Of a stretch of DNA of 64,000 bases, positions 19,647 to 28,401 are shown piece after piece; the stretch's first letter is position 1, and the number at the start of each line of letters is the position of its first letter. The translations under genes and the position numbers were made by a program. The stretch is taken from contig JABSRT010000018.1 of the NCBI GenBank assembly GCA_013214945.1, positions 1-64,000 on the forward strand, in the 5' to 3' direction. Source of the DNA: Gammaproteobacteria bacterium (GTDB taxonomy: Bacteria > Pseudomonadota > Gammaproteobacteria > Enterobacterales > Psychrobiaceae). The notes beneath the pieces were generated by a model. That model searched no databases, was not told where the DNA came from, and saw nothing but the letters and a program-made list of their open reading frames with translations.

Positions 19647-20279
19647 TTAGAAATTTAGAATCAACTTAAGACTACAAAAGCCAATTAAGCCACCAGTCAT
19701 ATAATCAATCCACTTCTTACTTCCAGTATAAATATTTTGTGATTTTTTAGAAGAAAAAACAAAAACAACCACTAAGTTCCAACCAATAGACACCACTCCC
19801 ACTACTAAAATCGACCAAACCTTTAAAGTCGTAGTAATGTCAGGTGTATAAAGTGTGGCGAAAACACTTGAAAAAAAGATTAAGCTTTTAGGGTTTCCTA
19901 AATTGGTCAACAAGCCCGATAAGTACCCTGAAAAAACATTTAGATCTGCGGATACTTCGATATTTTTAGCCAGTGGTGCCTTTGCATTCTTTAATGTTTT
20001 AAAAGCGATATACAATAAGTACATACCGCCAAAAATTTGTAATGCTCGTTGCGAACCTTGAAATTGAGCCAGCACCAATCCAAGTCCCATTGCAGCAAGA
20101 CCAGACCAAAACACACTAGCTGTCGAAACACCCAACGCGACAAATGTAGCGTACAACCTCGACTTACCAGCGGCAGCCACTGAGATAATTAAAAAGTTCG
20201 GTCCCGGACTTACTGCCAGCATAAAATATATGCCAGCAATAGTTATCAAAAAGTTCAATTCGTTCATCTGGATTTCCAT
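19647..20279 (-). CDS. LysE/RhtB-family amino acid exporter
   Basis: A 210-residue inner-membrane protein with about six hydrophobic helices. The hallmark SPGPNFLIISVAAAGKSR (about residues 24-41) and GVSTASVFWSGLAAMG follow the LysE/RhtB pattern, and GNPKSLIFFSSVFA marks the middle loop. The family exports amino acids such as homoserine, threonine or lysine. An ATG at 20267 (MNELNFL...) has a better-placed GGA than the first ATG at 20279 and may be the true start. It is upstream of the cupin gene on the same strand. Confidence 0.83.
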   Translation of the reverse strand: MEIQMNELNFLITIAGIYFMLAVSPGPNFLIISVAAAGKSRLYATFVALGVSTASVFWSGLAAMGLGLVLAQFQGSQRALQIFGGMYLLYIAFKTLKNAKAPLAKNIEVSADLNVFSGYLSGLLTNLGNPKSLIFFSSVFATLYTPDITTTLKVWSILVVGVVSIGWNLVVVFVFSSKKSQNIYTGSKKWIDYMTGGLIGFCSLKLILNF

Positions 20280-20854
20280 ATTTTAAGTAACCGTAACTTC
20301 TTATAGATCAGTAAATGTATATATGAAATATCACGATATCCAAGCTTATTAATTACAGGTTACCCTCTATGTCAGCAGCATTGAGCCTGAATTTCTAGCA
20401 TAAAAACAATAATTGAAATTATCTAACATTTCAATCGTTTCATTTGTCTACGGAGATACTTTTATTCGTAACAACTAAAGGACACTCATGAGATTGATTT
20501 TAATAATCTAAATTAATGGGTGTCCTTATTTACCCATTAACTCGCCGTATTGTCCTAATGCATTTATCATCAATCTTATTTCTTTATTTTAAGAATAAAA
20601 CCATATAGTTGAGCGTTTATTGCGCTATTAATTTGTAGGTGGTGAATTACGTTATGGAATAGATTTGGCGTGAAACGGCTACTCGTGCAAGGATAATAGT
20701 TACGTGACCAAAGTCACTGTGCCACTACAAAGTGGTGTATCCAATATTGGTGTAGTGTATTATCCCCGCCCCTATTTAGGCGGCTAGTCCCGCGATATAT
20801 ATTGCAATATTCTAAATAGAAACCGTAATACTGATTAATCTAAAAAGGTTCAAT
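20280..20854. other. Repeat- and hairpin-bearing intergenic stretch
   Basis: These 575 bp hold the REP-like hairpin C and a structured segment at 20723-20783: CACTAC/GTAGTG arms enclosing CCAATATTGG, then CCGCC...GGCGG. No ORF is supported. The last 60 bp should include the promoter of the secreted-protein gene. Confidence 0.55.
20480..20525. repeat. REP-like hairpin, copy C
   Basis: GGACACTCA and TGGGTGTCC bracket an AT-rich core (ATTGATTTTAATAATCTAAA), with one arm mismatch. AACAACTAAA lies just upstream, as in copies B and D, but the rest of the 115-bp repeat is absent here. Confidence 0.8.
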
Positions 20855-21253
20855 ATGAAAATTAAAATTTTGTTTTTCTTGTCTTGTATACTCGCTTTTA
20901 CCAGCACAAGTTCATTCGCTGGTAACCCTGGACAGAATGCAATGAATTGTTTAAGCGCGTCAACTAACTCTAAAAGTTATGATAATCTTGTTTTTAAAAA
21001 TACATGTTCTAGTCGAATTTTTGTCGTTTGGTGTGGCGATTTAAAGCACAGTAAAAAAGAATGTGGGGATGGACCAAAAGACACGTACTATACTCACTCT
21101 GCTAATATAGCTGCTTATTCTAAAAAAACAAAAACACTAAAACGTGGTGGTTCGTATTCTTATGCTGCTTGTAAGGGAAGAATCAGTTTTGGAAGTAAAG
21201 GAATTAAACACCCTGCAAATAAAAGAGGCCGATTTACCTGTACAAGAACATAA
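20855..21253 (+). CDS. Small secreted cysteine-containing protein, no known family
   Basis: A 132-residue protein with a clear Sec signal peptide (MKIKILFFLSCILAFTST, cleavage near SSFAG-NPG). The mature part of about 110 residues is basic and holds six cysteines (NCLS, NTCSS, VWCGD, KKECG, AACKG, FTCTR), enough for three disulfides. AAAGG lies 6 bp before the ATG, supporting expression. It is AT-rich, and REP-like hairpins lie on both sides. I do not recognise the family; the FKNTCSSRIFVVWC stretch looks like those small periplasmic proteins that carry disulfide pairs, but no function is claimed. Confidence 0.68.
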   Translation: MKIKILFFLSCILAFTSTSSFAGNPGQNAMNCLSASTNSKSYDNLVFKNTCSSRIFVVWCGDLKHSKKECGDGPKDTYYTHSANIAAYSKKTKTLKRGGSYSYAACKGRISFGSKGIKHPANKRGRFTCTRT

Positions 21254-21337
21254 GTATTTAGAGTAACCATTAATAGGTTTAACTCAAACATTAGCGAGTT
21301 AAACCTATTAATGTCCACCTGCCTTTACGGCTTCCAG

Positions 21338-21452
21338 TGCAGTGGTACAGTGAACTTGGTCACCTAACTTGAGGTGATATACACAGAAAAGTAACAACTA
21401 AATGACACTCAAGATTGATTTTAATGATCTAAATTAATGAGTGTCCCTTATT
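21338..21452. repeat. 115-bp long repeat, copy 2
   Basis: Direct-orientation match to 19156-19270, about 2.2 kb away, with a handful of substitutions in the first 40 bp and one in the hairpin core. It separates the secreted-protein gene from the membrane-protein/HEPN pair. Confidence 0.88.
21403..21447. repeat. REP-like hairpin, copy D
   Basis: GACACTCA and TGAGTGTC arms with the same core as copy B (one base different). It lies between convergent genes and may help terminate both. Confidence 0.82.
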
Positions 21453-21473
21453 CACATGTTGATATTATATTTG

Positions 21474-22016
21474 TTATTCAGTTTCAACTGAGTTGGAAAC
21501 TAGAACAGTATTTTTATTGGGTTGCTTTATTACATTAGCTAAAGCGGAAAAACTCATTGTAGGTTTACCAGATGCGATATTAACCCGACTAAAATACTTG
21601 CTTTGCCAATGCCAAAACTCAGTCTCGAAGTATTTACCTAAATATTTAGCATCAGCCTCTTTGATATCAATCATAAAGTTTAGCTTTTTATAGAAGTGCT
21701 CTATTTTAGATATTTTTTGCCATTCTTCTGGTGTAAGTTGGTGATAGAGGTTGTCCCATGATGGGCAGTCTAACTCATCGATTGCTTTCCTGAGTGCTTT
21801 ACCTGCATCATTTCGAATTTGAATGTAGCTTGGGGATGTATATTCTTGTATAAGATCAAGTGCTCTGTTCTTTCTTTCACGATTTGTTTCGTGAATAACG
21901 ATCAATGAAGCTGACAAACCAGCACCAATAGCGGCACCTAATAATGCCGCGCCCACACTTCCAGTTAATGCCCCAACTATTGCGGAAAACACACTTGTTA
22001 CAGTTATAACTTCCAT
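21474..22016 (-). CDS. Small membrane protein of unknown function (DUF4760-like)
   Basis: A 180-residue protein. Residues 1-45 contain a Gly/Ala-rich hydrophobic hairpin (FSAIVGALTGSVGAALLGAA, then IGAGLSASLIVIHE), followed by a charged helical cytosolic region (RERKNRALDLIQEYTSPSYI, LTPEEWQKISKIEHFYKKLN, ETEFWHWQSKY). The RALDLIQEYTSP...KISKIEHFYKKL pattern resembles DUF4760-type membrane proteins, a tentative match. GGA lies 6 bp before the ATG. The HEPN gene is 71 bp upstream on the same strand, so the two may form one unit. Confidence 0.62.
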   Translation of the reverse strand: MEVITVTSVFSAIVGALTGSVGAALLGAAIGAGLSASLIVIHETNRERKNRALDLIQEYTSPSYIQIRNDAGKALRKAIDELDCPSWDNLYHQLTPEEWQKISKIEHFYKKLNFMIDIKEADAKYLGKYFETEFWHWQSKYFSRVNIASGKPTMSFSALANVIKQPNKNTVLVSNSVETE

Positions 22017-22087
22017 AAATATTCCATAGTCAATTATTGATTTAATGTACTGTACTGTATGACGCCAACTTAAGCTGCAGATAACGC

Positions 22088-22621
22088 TTAGACCGACTCT
22101 AAAGCTTTATCTGTTATATCAACAAGTTCAGATATAAATCTTACACATTTATCTAGTTCATTTCTTTTAATTAAATCGGGTTTTGTAATATCAACTTGAG
22201 ATCGGTGAACCGCTTCCCCTCTGCGCTTTAGCCAGCCATCTAAGGTTTGCTTTACTTGCTTAGGAGTTTGGTAGCTATTCCATACCCAACTTTCAGTAAC
22301 ATTGACATCAAAAAATTCTTCAAAGATCTCTTTGGTTTTTTGTGAACCTGGATTATGAAACATTTTCAATTTTGATGAGAATTGACGCTCAAGATAGTTA
22401 CCAATATGGCAGCCTTGCAGTGCACCAAATTTATTAGTAAATAACTCAGTTGCAATATCTTCTACATAGGTTTCCCAAGCTGTCAAAGTCATTATCAACG
22501 CTGCCCGTTTTAGTGCTTCAGGTGGCGATGCATCATCTTTAACATTCAATAAGTCGTAACATTGTGCGAGTTCTTTCGCATCTGTTATTGCGAGTTTAAA
22601 GTTGTTTAATGAAATGGACAT
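22088..22621 (-). CDS. HEPN-domain protein (RiboL-PSP-HEPN-like), putative RNase
   Basis: A 177-residue all-helical protein. The conserved early motif LTAWETYVEDIA (residues 46-57) and the C-terminal RRGEAVHR (133-140), which gives the R-x4-H signature (Arg134, His139), fit the RiboL-PSP-HEPN/MAE_28990 group. HEPN proteins with R-x4-6-H are metal-independent RNases in many toxin-antitoxin and phage-defence systems. No MNT nucleotidyltransferase or other known antitoxin adjoins; the only same-strand partner is the membrane protein downstream. AAGGAG is 12 bp before the ATG. RNase activity and a defence role are inference. Confidence 0.72.
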   Translation of the reverse strand: MSISLNNFKLAITDAKELAQCYDLLNVKDDASPPEALKRAALIMTLTAWETYVEDIATELFTNKFGALQGCHIGNYLERQFSSKLKMFHNPGSQKTKEIFEEFFDVNVTESWVWNSYQTPKQVKQTLDGWLKRRGEAVHRSQVDITKPDLIKRNELDKCVRFISELVDITDKALESV

Positions 22622-22990
22622 TTATGGGGATATCTCCTTGGCATATTAACAATATATTATCCAAATTCCGCAATAAGCCCGAAATTGAAACAACAATTTG
22701 AAGCAGACTCTAAACCTAAAATCAAATTAACACAATGACTTAAGATAAGATTGCTAACAAAGCGTTAAAAATAGCCCTGAAGAAAAATTGCCCACGGGCT
22801 TATTGGAAACACTGCGCTAGATACACACAGCAAAAAAAATTTAAGAGCCTTTGTACCAACTAGCTAAAAACATTTGAGGGATGGAGAGAGTTGAGTTGTT
22901 AGCCCTAACAACAGCCAAGTTGATAGCTGTAATTAGGACTTTAATGAGAGCCTTAGTTAGGGCTTTAGTTTGGGGGCGGTGAGTAGAGCA
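22622..22990. other. Intergenic stretch between HEPN gene and liu operon
   Basis: These 369 bp contain no ORF. Bases 22893-22975 hold degenerate direct repeats around TTAGGACTTTAATGAGAGCC / TTAGTTAGGGCTTTAGTT and the palindrome GTTAGCCCTAAC. Nothing else is recognised. Confidence 0.5.
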
Positions 22991-23890
22991 CTAAACCGCA
23001 GGCTTTAACGCCAAGGCCACTTTTGAATTAGGTACTTTTCCTAGAGCTTTGCTGATATCCCAGCCAGCACTGACCAGTTTTTCAAGGTCGACTCCGCTGA
23101 TAATGCCAAGGCCGTTTAACATGTAAACTAATTCCTCTGTTGCAACATTGCCCGACGCACCCTTAGCGTAAGGGCAGCCGCCGAGTCCTGCCACTGCGCT
23201 ATCAACTACGCTAATGCCTAGTTCTAACGCGCTGTAAATGTTGGCTAATGCTTGGCCGTAGGTATCGTGAAAATGTACCGCGAGTTTATCAACCGGTACT
23301 ACCTTAATTACTTCGGTTAACATGGTTTTTACGGCGAGTGGCGTACCCACGCCCACGGTATCGCCAAGGCTTATTTCATAACAGCCCATTTGGTAAAGTC
23401 TTTGCGCGACCATCGCTACTTTTTCAGGCGCAATCTCTCCGTCGTAAGGGCAACCTAAGACACAAGACACGTAACCTCGCACCCGCAATCCTGCTTGCTC
23501 GGCACGTGCCATTAATGGTTCAAAGCGTTGTAGTGATTCTTCGACACTGCAATTGATATTCTTTTGGCTAAAGCTTTCTGACGCCGCGCCAAACACTGCT
23601 ACCTCATCAGCGCCCGCCGCAATGGCGGCTTCTAAACCTTTAAGGTTGGGCGTTAGCGCCGAATAAGTAATGCCATCGCCACGTTCAATTCGGCTAAATA
23701 GCGTGCTGCTGTCGGCCATTTGTGGCACCCATTTCGGTGATACAAAGCTGCCTGTTTCAATCATCTTTAGCCCTGTTTCACTCAAAGCGTTGACTAAGGT
23801 GATTTTATCTTCAAGGCTAACCGCGGCTTCATTTTGCAAGCCGTCGCGGGCACCCACTTCAACAATTTTTACAAATTTTGGTAACGCCAT
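22991..23890 (-). CDS. liuE: Hydroxymethylglutaryl-CoA lyase
   Basis: A 299-residue TIM-barrel enzyme that cleaves HMG-CoA into acetoacetate and acetyl-CoA, the last step of leucine breakdown. [14 protein letters not shown] at the start (metal ligand Asp and catalytic Arg), [12 protein letters not shown] (metal-binding His pair) and [14 protein letters not shown] (catalytic Cys signature) are intact. It starts 3 bp after liuD in the liuRABCDE operon. Length is normal. Confidence 0.95.
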   Translation of the reverse strand: MALPKFVKIVEVGARDGLQNEAAVSLEDKITLVNALSETGLKMIETGSFVSPKWVPQMADSSTLFSRIERGDGITYSALTPNLKGLEAAIAAGADEVAVFGAASESFSQKNINCSVEESLQRFEPLMARAEQAGLRVRGYVSCVLGCPYDGEIAPEKVAMVAQRLYQMGCYEISLGDTVGVGTPLAVKTMLTEVIKVVPVDKLAVHFHDTYGQALANIYSALELGISVVDSAVAGLGGCPYAKGASGNVATEELVYMLNGLGIISGVDLEKLVSAGWDISKALGKVPNSKVALALKPAV

Positions 23891-23893
23891 GAG

Positions 23894-25894
23894 TTACTCC
23901 TGAGCCTCAAATTCGACCAACAGTTGACCGTCTTTTACCATATCACCGTCGTGATAAAATATCTCAGTTACCGTGCCATCGTATGGCGCGGTAATGGCGT
24001 ATTCCATTTTCATCGCTTCCATGATCACTAAGCTATCACCAGCTTTGACGGTTTGATTTTCTTGGCACATGACACTAACAATGGTGCCATTCATTGGCGC
24101 GGTCAGTTTTGACTCGGCTTCTTCACTGACAAATTCGGTGCTGCCGTGACCTTTAATCGAGAAATGATGAATGTCTTGCTTAATAAATAAACTGACATGC
24201 TGATCGGTTTGATCAAGCAGTAAATTGATTTTATGGCCATTAATGGTGGCGCTTAACTGATCATCACTAAGTTGGCCACTGACCGTTAACTTCACATTGT
24301 CAAAATCAAAGTGATAACTGTCGTTATTTTGGGTGACATGAATAAAATGAGCAATGCCGTGTTGATCAGTCAGTTCAAGCTGGTGGCTTGGCAATTCATT
24401 TAAACGCCAGCCGCTGGTATTAGCCCAAGGTGAAAAAGGATCGTTACATTGGGTACTCGCAACCTTATTGTGTTGCTGGCGGCCAAGCAAAATGGCCAAG
24501 CTTGCCAAGGCGAGGGCACGGTGACTGGTATCAGTTGCTGGGCTAAACAGTAAGTCGGTGTGCTTTTCAATAAAGCCGGTATTGAGCTGTGCCTGTGCAA
24601 ACGGCTCGGCACCAACAAGGTTGGTTAAAAAGCCAAGATTCGTTTTTAAACCGCCAATCCGATATTCGTCAAGCGCATGCAACATTCGAGCAATGGCGCG
24701 TTCACGGGTCTCGTCCCATACAATTAATTTGGCAATCATCGGATCGTAAAAACTGCTGACTTCGTCATTTTGACGAACCCCAGTATCAACTCGCACATGG
24801 CGCGATTGTTGGGGCTGGCGCAAATAATTAAGTTGGCCGGTCGCCGGTAAAAACTCGTTGTCAGGATCTTCGGCATAAATACGCACTTCAATCGAGTGAC
24901 CATCAACCGTTACTTGCTCTTGCGTTAAAGGCAGGTGCTCGCCGCTGGCTACTTTTAACTGCCACGCGACTAAATCTTGGCCGGTGATCATTTCAGTAAC
25001 CGGATGCTCAACTTGCAAGCGGGTATTCATTTCCATGAAGTAAAACGAGCCGTCTTCGTCGTATAAGAACTCAACCGTGCCAGCGCCTTGATAATTAATC
25101 GCTTTTGCTGCAGCGACGGCTGCTTCACCCATCGCCACTTTGATTTCGCTTGGCATATTAGGGGCAGGCGCTTCTTCGATCACTTTTTGGTGACGGCGCT
25201 GAATTGAACAATCACGTTCTGACAAATAAATACAGTTGCCGTGATTGTCGGCAAACACCTGAATTTCAACGTGACGGGGTTTGGTTAGGTAGCGCTCAAT
25301 GAGCATTTTGTCGTTACCAAAACCGGCCATTGCTTCACGTTTGGTTGAAGCTAGTGCCGTGTCAAATTCGTCAAGGTTCCAGACCACACGCATGCCTTTG
25401 CCACCACCGCCATAGGCTGCTTTGAGCAGTTGCGGGTAACCAACAAGTTCAGATTGCTGCTTTAAGAACGCTGGATCTTGGTTGTCACCGTGGTAACCGG
25501 GCACTAACGGCACACCCGCATCGGTCATAATGATTTTGGCCGCACTTTTAGATCCCATCGCGTCAATAGCGCCAACCGGGGGGCCAATAAATACGATACC
25601 TTGCGCTTGACAGGCTTTGGCAAATTCGACGTTTTCAGACATAAAACCGTAACCGGGGTGAATAGCTTGTGCGCCCGACTCGCGAGCCGCGGCTAAAATA
25701 CGATCCATTCTAAGGTAAGAGTCTTTCGACGGTGATGGCCCAATATGGAATGCTTCATCGGCCATGGCGACATGGCGTGCGTCTTTATCTGCATCAGAAT
25801 AAATCGCGACGCAGCGTACCCCCATTTTGTGAGCGGTTTCGATAATACGACACGCAATTTCACCGCGGTTAGCAATTAAAATTTTATCAAACAT
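23894..25894 (-). CDS. liuD: Methylcrotonyl-CoA carboxylase, biotin-carboxylase/BCCP (alpha) subunit
   Basis: A 666-residue biotin-dependent carboxylase subunit. Residues 1-445 form the ATP-grasp biotin carboxylase (KILIANRGEIACRI, the Gly-rich loop KAAYGGGGKGMRVV, MEMNTRLQVEHPVTE). The C-terminal biotinyl domain has VIMEAMKMEYAI, where the Lys in AMKM is biotinylated. With LiuB it carboxylates 3-methylcrotonyl-CoA. It lies between liuC (4 bp) and liuE (3 bp). Context picks this substrate over propionyl- or acetyl-CoA. Confidence 0.94.
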   Translation of the reverse strand: MFDKILIANRGEIACRIIETAHKMGVRCVAIYSDADKDARHVAMADEAFHIGPSPSKDSYLRMDRILAAARESGAQAIHPGYGFMSENVEFAKACQAQGIVFIGPPVGAIDAMGSKSAAKIIMTDAGVPLVPGYHGDNQDPAFLKQQSELVGYPQLLKAAYGGGGKGMRVVWNLDEFDTALASTKREAMAGFGNDKMLIERYLTKPRHVEIQVFADNHGNCIYLSERDCSIQRRHQKVIEEAPAPNMPSEIKVAMGEAAVAAAKAINYQGAGTVEFLYDEDGSFYFMEMNTRLQVEHPVTEMITGQDLVAWQLKVASGEHLPLTQEQVTVDGHSIEVRIYAEDPDNEFLPATGQLNYLRQPQQSRHVRVDTGVRQNDEVSSFYDPMIAKLIVWDETRERAIARMLHALDEYRIGGLKTNLGFLTNLVGAEPFAQAQLNTGFIEKHTDLLFSPATDTSHRALALASLAILLGRQQHNKVASTQCNDPFSPWANTSGWRLNELPSHQLELTDQHGIAHFIHVTQNNDSYHFDFDNVKLTVSGQLSDDQLSATINGHKINLLLDQTDQHVSLFIKQDIHHFSIKGHGSTEFVSEEAESKLTAPMNGTIVSVMCQENQTVKAGDSLVIMEAMKMEYAITAPYDGTVTEIFYHDGDMVKDGQLLVEFEAQE

Positions 25895-25898
25895 AATG

Positions 25899-26693
25899 TT
25901 ATTCCTTGACCCAAGACGGCGTTCGTTTGTCTAAAAATGCGTTGAGGCCTTCTTGGCCTTCGTCTGATACACGAATGGTGGCAATGCGCTCTGTGGTGCC
26001 ATGGATAATTCTTGAGTCAACGGGTTTTGAGCTGACAAATTCAATTAACTCTTTGGCTGCGGCCATCGCCGCGGGGCTGTTGCCAAGCAACGAATCAATA
26101 ATCGGGGTGACGCCCTTGTCTAAATCATCAACCACTTGATGAACCAAACCAAAGTCGACGGCTTGCTGCGCTTTAAATCGCTCGGCGGTTAAAAAGTAGC
26201 GCCGTGCTTGGCGTTGGCCCATCGCGGCGACCACATAAGGGCTGATAGCCGCTGGAATTAAGCCAATTTTAACTTCACTGAGGCAAAAGCTGGCTTGTGG
26301 GGTCGCCAGTGCAATATCGCAACAGGCTACTAGGCCTACTGCACCGCCAAAAGCCGCGCCTTGTACTAGCGCAATGGTTGGTTTTGGAAAAAAGTTGATC
26401 GCGGCCATTAATTTGGCCAGTAGCGCAGCGTCATCAATATTTTGCTGGAAATTATTATTGACCATGGCGCGCATCCAATTAACATCGGCACCCGCAGAGA
26501 AGTTTTTACCCTTAGAACGTAAGACAACGCCACGCACGTTATCGTCATATTTTAAGGTTGAAAAGGCATTCATCAGTTCGGTTATCATGACATCGTCAAA
26601 GGCGTTATGCACTTCAACGCGGGTCATGGTAATGGTGGCAATGGCACGGCTATCAATTGTTACGGTAAGGTATTTATAGTCAGTGGTATTCAT
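25899..26693 (-). CDS. liuC: Methylglutaconyl-CoA hydratase (enoyl-CoA hydratase family)
   Basis: A 264-residue crotonase-fold protein. The oxyanion-hole segment LRSKGKNFSAGADVNWM and the CoA-side segment QGAAFGGAVGLVACCDIALA, with the Glu in LSEVKIGLIPA, follow the family. Position between the two carboxylase subunit genes identifies it as 3-methylglutaconyl-CoA hydratase of the leucine pathway, converting methylglutaconyl-CoA to HMG-CoA. It is separated by 8 bp from liuB. Confidence 0.93.
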   Translation of the reverse strand: MNTTDYKYLTVTIDSRAIATITMTRVEVHNAFDDVMITELMNAFSTLKYDDNVRGVVLRSKGKNFSAGADVNWMRAMVNNNFQQNIDDAALLAKLMAAINFFPKPTIALVQGAAFGGAVGLVACCDIALATPQASFCLSEVKIGLIPAAISPYVVAAMGQRQARRYFLTAERFKAQQAVDFGLVHQVVDDLDKGVTPIIDSLLGNSPAAMAAAKELIEFVSSKPVDSRIIHGTTERIATIRVSDEGQEGLNAFLDKRTPSWVKE

Positions 26694-26701
26694 GGCGGCC
26701 C

Positions 26702-28309
26702 CTAAATTCTGAAAATGCCAAATTGAGTGTCTTCAATTGGCGCGTTTAATGCGGCGGAAATGGCCAGCCCAAGCACTTGACGTGTTTGCGCCGGATCAAT
26801 AATGCCATCGTCCCATAAACGGGCACTGGCATAATACGGATTACCTTGCTCTTCATACTGTTTAATAATCGGCTGCTTAAATTGCGCTTCTTGTTCGGCG
26901 GTCATCGACTCACCTTTGCGGGCTAAGCCATCTTTCTTAACTTGGGTTAATACACCAGCGGCTTGCTCGCCACCCATCACCGAAATTCTGGCGTTGGGCC
27001 ACATCCACATCATAGTCGGATCATAAGCGCGGCCACACATGCCGTAGTTGCCTGCGCCATAACTGCCACCAATTAACACGGTAAATTTAGGCACCTTGGC
27101 ACAAGATACCGCAGTAACCATTTTCGCGCCATGTTTGGCAATGCCTTCGGCTTCGTACTTTTGGCCAACCATAAAGCCGGTAATATTTTGTAAAAACACC
27201 AACGGAATTTTGCGCTGACAACACAATTGAATAAAGTGAGTGCCTTTTTGAGCTGATTCAGAAAACAAGATCCCGTTATTGGCAATAATGCCCACCGGAT
27301 AACCGTGAATACGAGCAAAACCACAAACCAGCGTGGTGCCGTAATATTGCTTAAATTCATCAAAGTCGGAGCCATCAACCACGCGCGCTATTACTTCTCG
27401 CACGTCGAACGGCTTTTTCAAGTCGGTGCCAACAATGCCGTAAAGCTCTTTGGCGTCAAATAACGGTTCAACACTTGGCAGCAAGCTGATGTTGGGCTGC
27501 TTAACGTGGTTAAGGCGGCTGATGCTTGAACGAATAATTTGCAAGGCGTGTTCATCGTTTTGAGCGTAATGATCGGCCACGCCTGATACTTTACAATGAA
27601 CATCGGCGCCGCCTAAGTCTTCGGCGCTAACGACTTCGCCGGTGGCTGCTTTTACCAATGGCGGACCCGCTAAGAATATAGTGCCTTGCTCTTTAACGAT
27701 AATCGACTCGTCGGCCATCGCGGGCATGTAAGCGCCACCGGCGGTACACAAGCCCATCACCGAGGCTATTTGTGCAATGCCTTTGGCCGACATGTTGGCT
27801 TGGTTAAAGAAAATTCGGCCAAAGTGATCGCGATCAGGAAATACTTCATCTTGGCGTGGCAAAAACGCGCCGCCAGAGTCGACTAAATAAATGCAGGGCA
27901 GGTGACAACGTTCGGCAATGTCTTGGGCGCGCAAGTGCTTTTTAACCGTTAACGGGTAATAGGTGCCGCCTTTTACTGTGGCGTCATTTGCCACAATCAT
28001 GCACTCAATGCCGCTGACTCGGCCAATGCCAGCAATAACTCCAGCGCAAGGCACAAAGTCTTCGTAACATTGCCACGCGGCAAATTGACTAAGTTCTAAA
28101 AACGCCGAGCCATTATCAAGTAGGGCGTTAATGCGGTCACGCGCCAACATTTTTCCGCGTGATTGGTGACGTTGCCGCGCAACCTCACCGCCGCCTTGTT
28201 TTAAGGTTTCAAGGTTGTCATTAAGCTGAGTAACCAGTGTTTGCATCGCGTCAGACTTGGCGATAAATTCTTGACTACGGGAATTGATTTTTGAAGCGAT
28301 AATTGCCAC
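26702..28309 (-). CDS. liuB: Methylcrotonyl-CoA carboxylase, carboxyltransferase (beta) subunit
   Basis: A 535-residue carboxyltransferase with the N- and C-lobe crotonase-like folds. [22 protein letters not shown] near the start is cited here only in part; inner motifs include [37 protein letters not shown] and [20 protein letters not shown], all typical of MCC beta. It transfers CO2 from biotin on LiuD to 3-methylcrotonyl-CoA. A 92-bp gap separates it from liuA, the largest in the operon. Confidence 0.95.
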   Translation of the reverse strand: MAIIASKINSRSQEFIAKSDAMQTLVTQLNDNLETLKQGGGEVARQRHQSRGKMLARDRINALLDNGSAFLELSQFAAWQCYEDFVPCAGVIAGIGRVSGIECMIVANDATVKGGTYYPLTVKKHLRAQDIAERCHLPCIYLVDSGGAFLPRQDEVFPDRDHFGRIFFNQANMSAKGIAQIASVMGLCTAGGAYMPAMADESIIVKEQGTIFLAGPPLVKAATGEVVSAEDLGGADVHCKVSGVADHYAQNDEHALQIIRSSISRLNHVKQPNISLLPSVEPLFDAKELYGIVGTDLKKPFDVREVIARVVDGSDFDEFKQYYGTTLVCGFARIHGYPVGIIANNGILFSESAQKGTHFIQLCCQRKIPLVFLQNITGFMVGQKYEAEGIAKHGAKMVTAVSCAKVPKFTVLIGGSYGAGNYGMCGRAYDPTMMWMWPNARISVMGGEQAAGVLTQVKKDGLARKGESMTAEQEAQFKQPIIKQYEEQGNPYYASARLWDDGIIDPAQTRQVLGLAISAALNAPIEDTQFGIFRI

Positions 28310-28401
28310 GAGCGAGCTCCTGATAATCGCTGGGCCACAAGGGCCCAGCAGATGAAAAAGGGATAATAAGAAAGGTTCGAGTTATGTAACCGGTACTTAG
28401 G

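Noticed and set aside
19156-21452. Composite transposon bounded by insertion sequences
   Set aside because: The bounding repeats are only 115 bp, carry no transposase gene and are in direct orientation without target-site duplications.
27073-27378. 101-codon ORF inside liuB, same strand in another frame
   Set aside because: It lies wholly within the intact carboxyltransferase gene and has no start signal.
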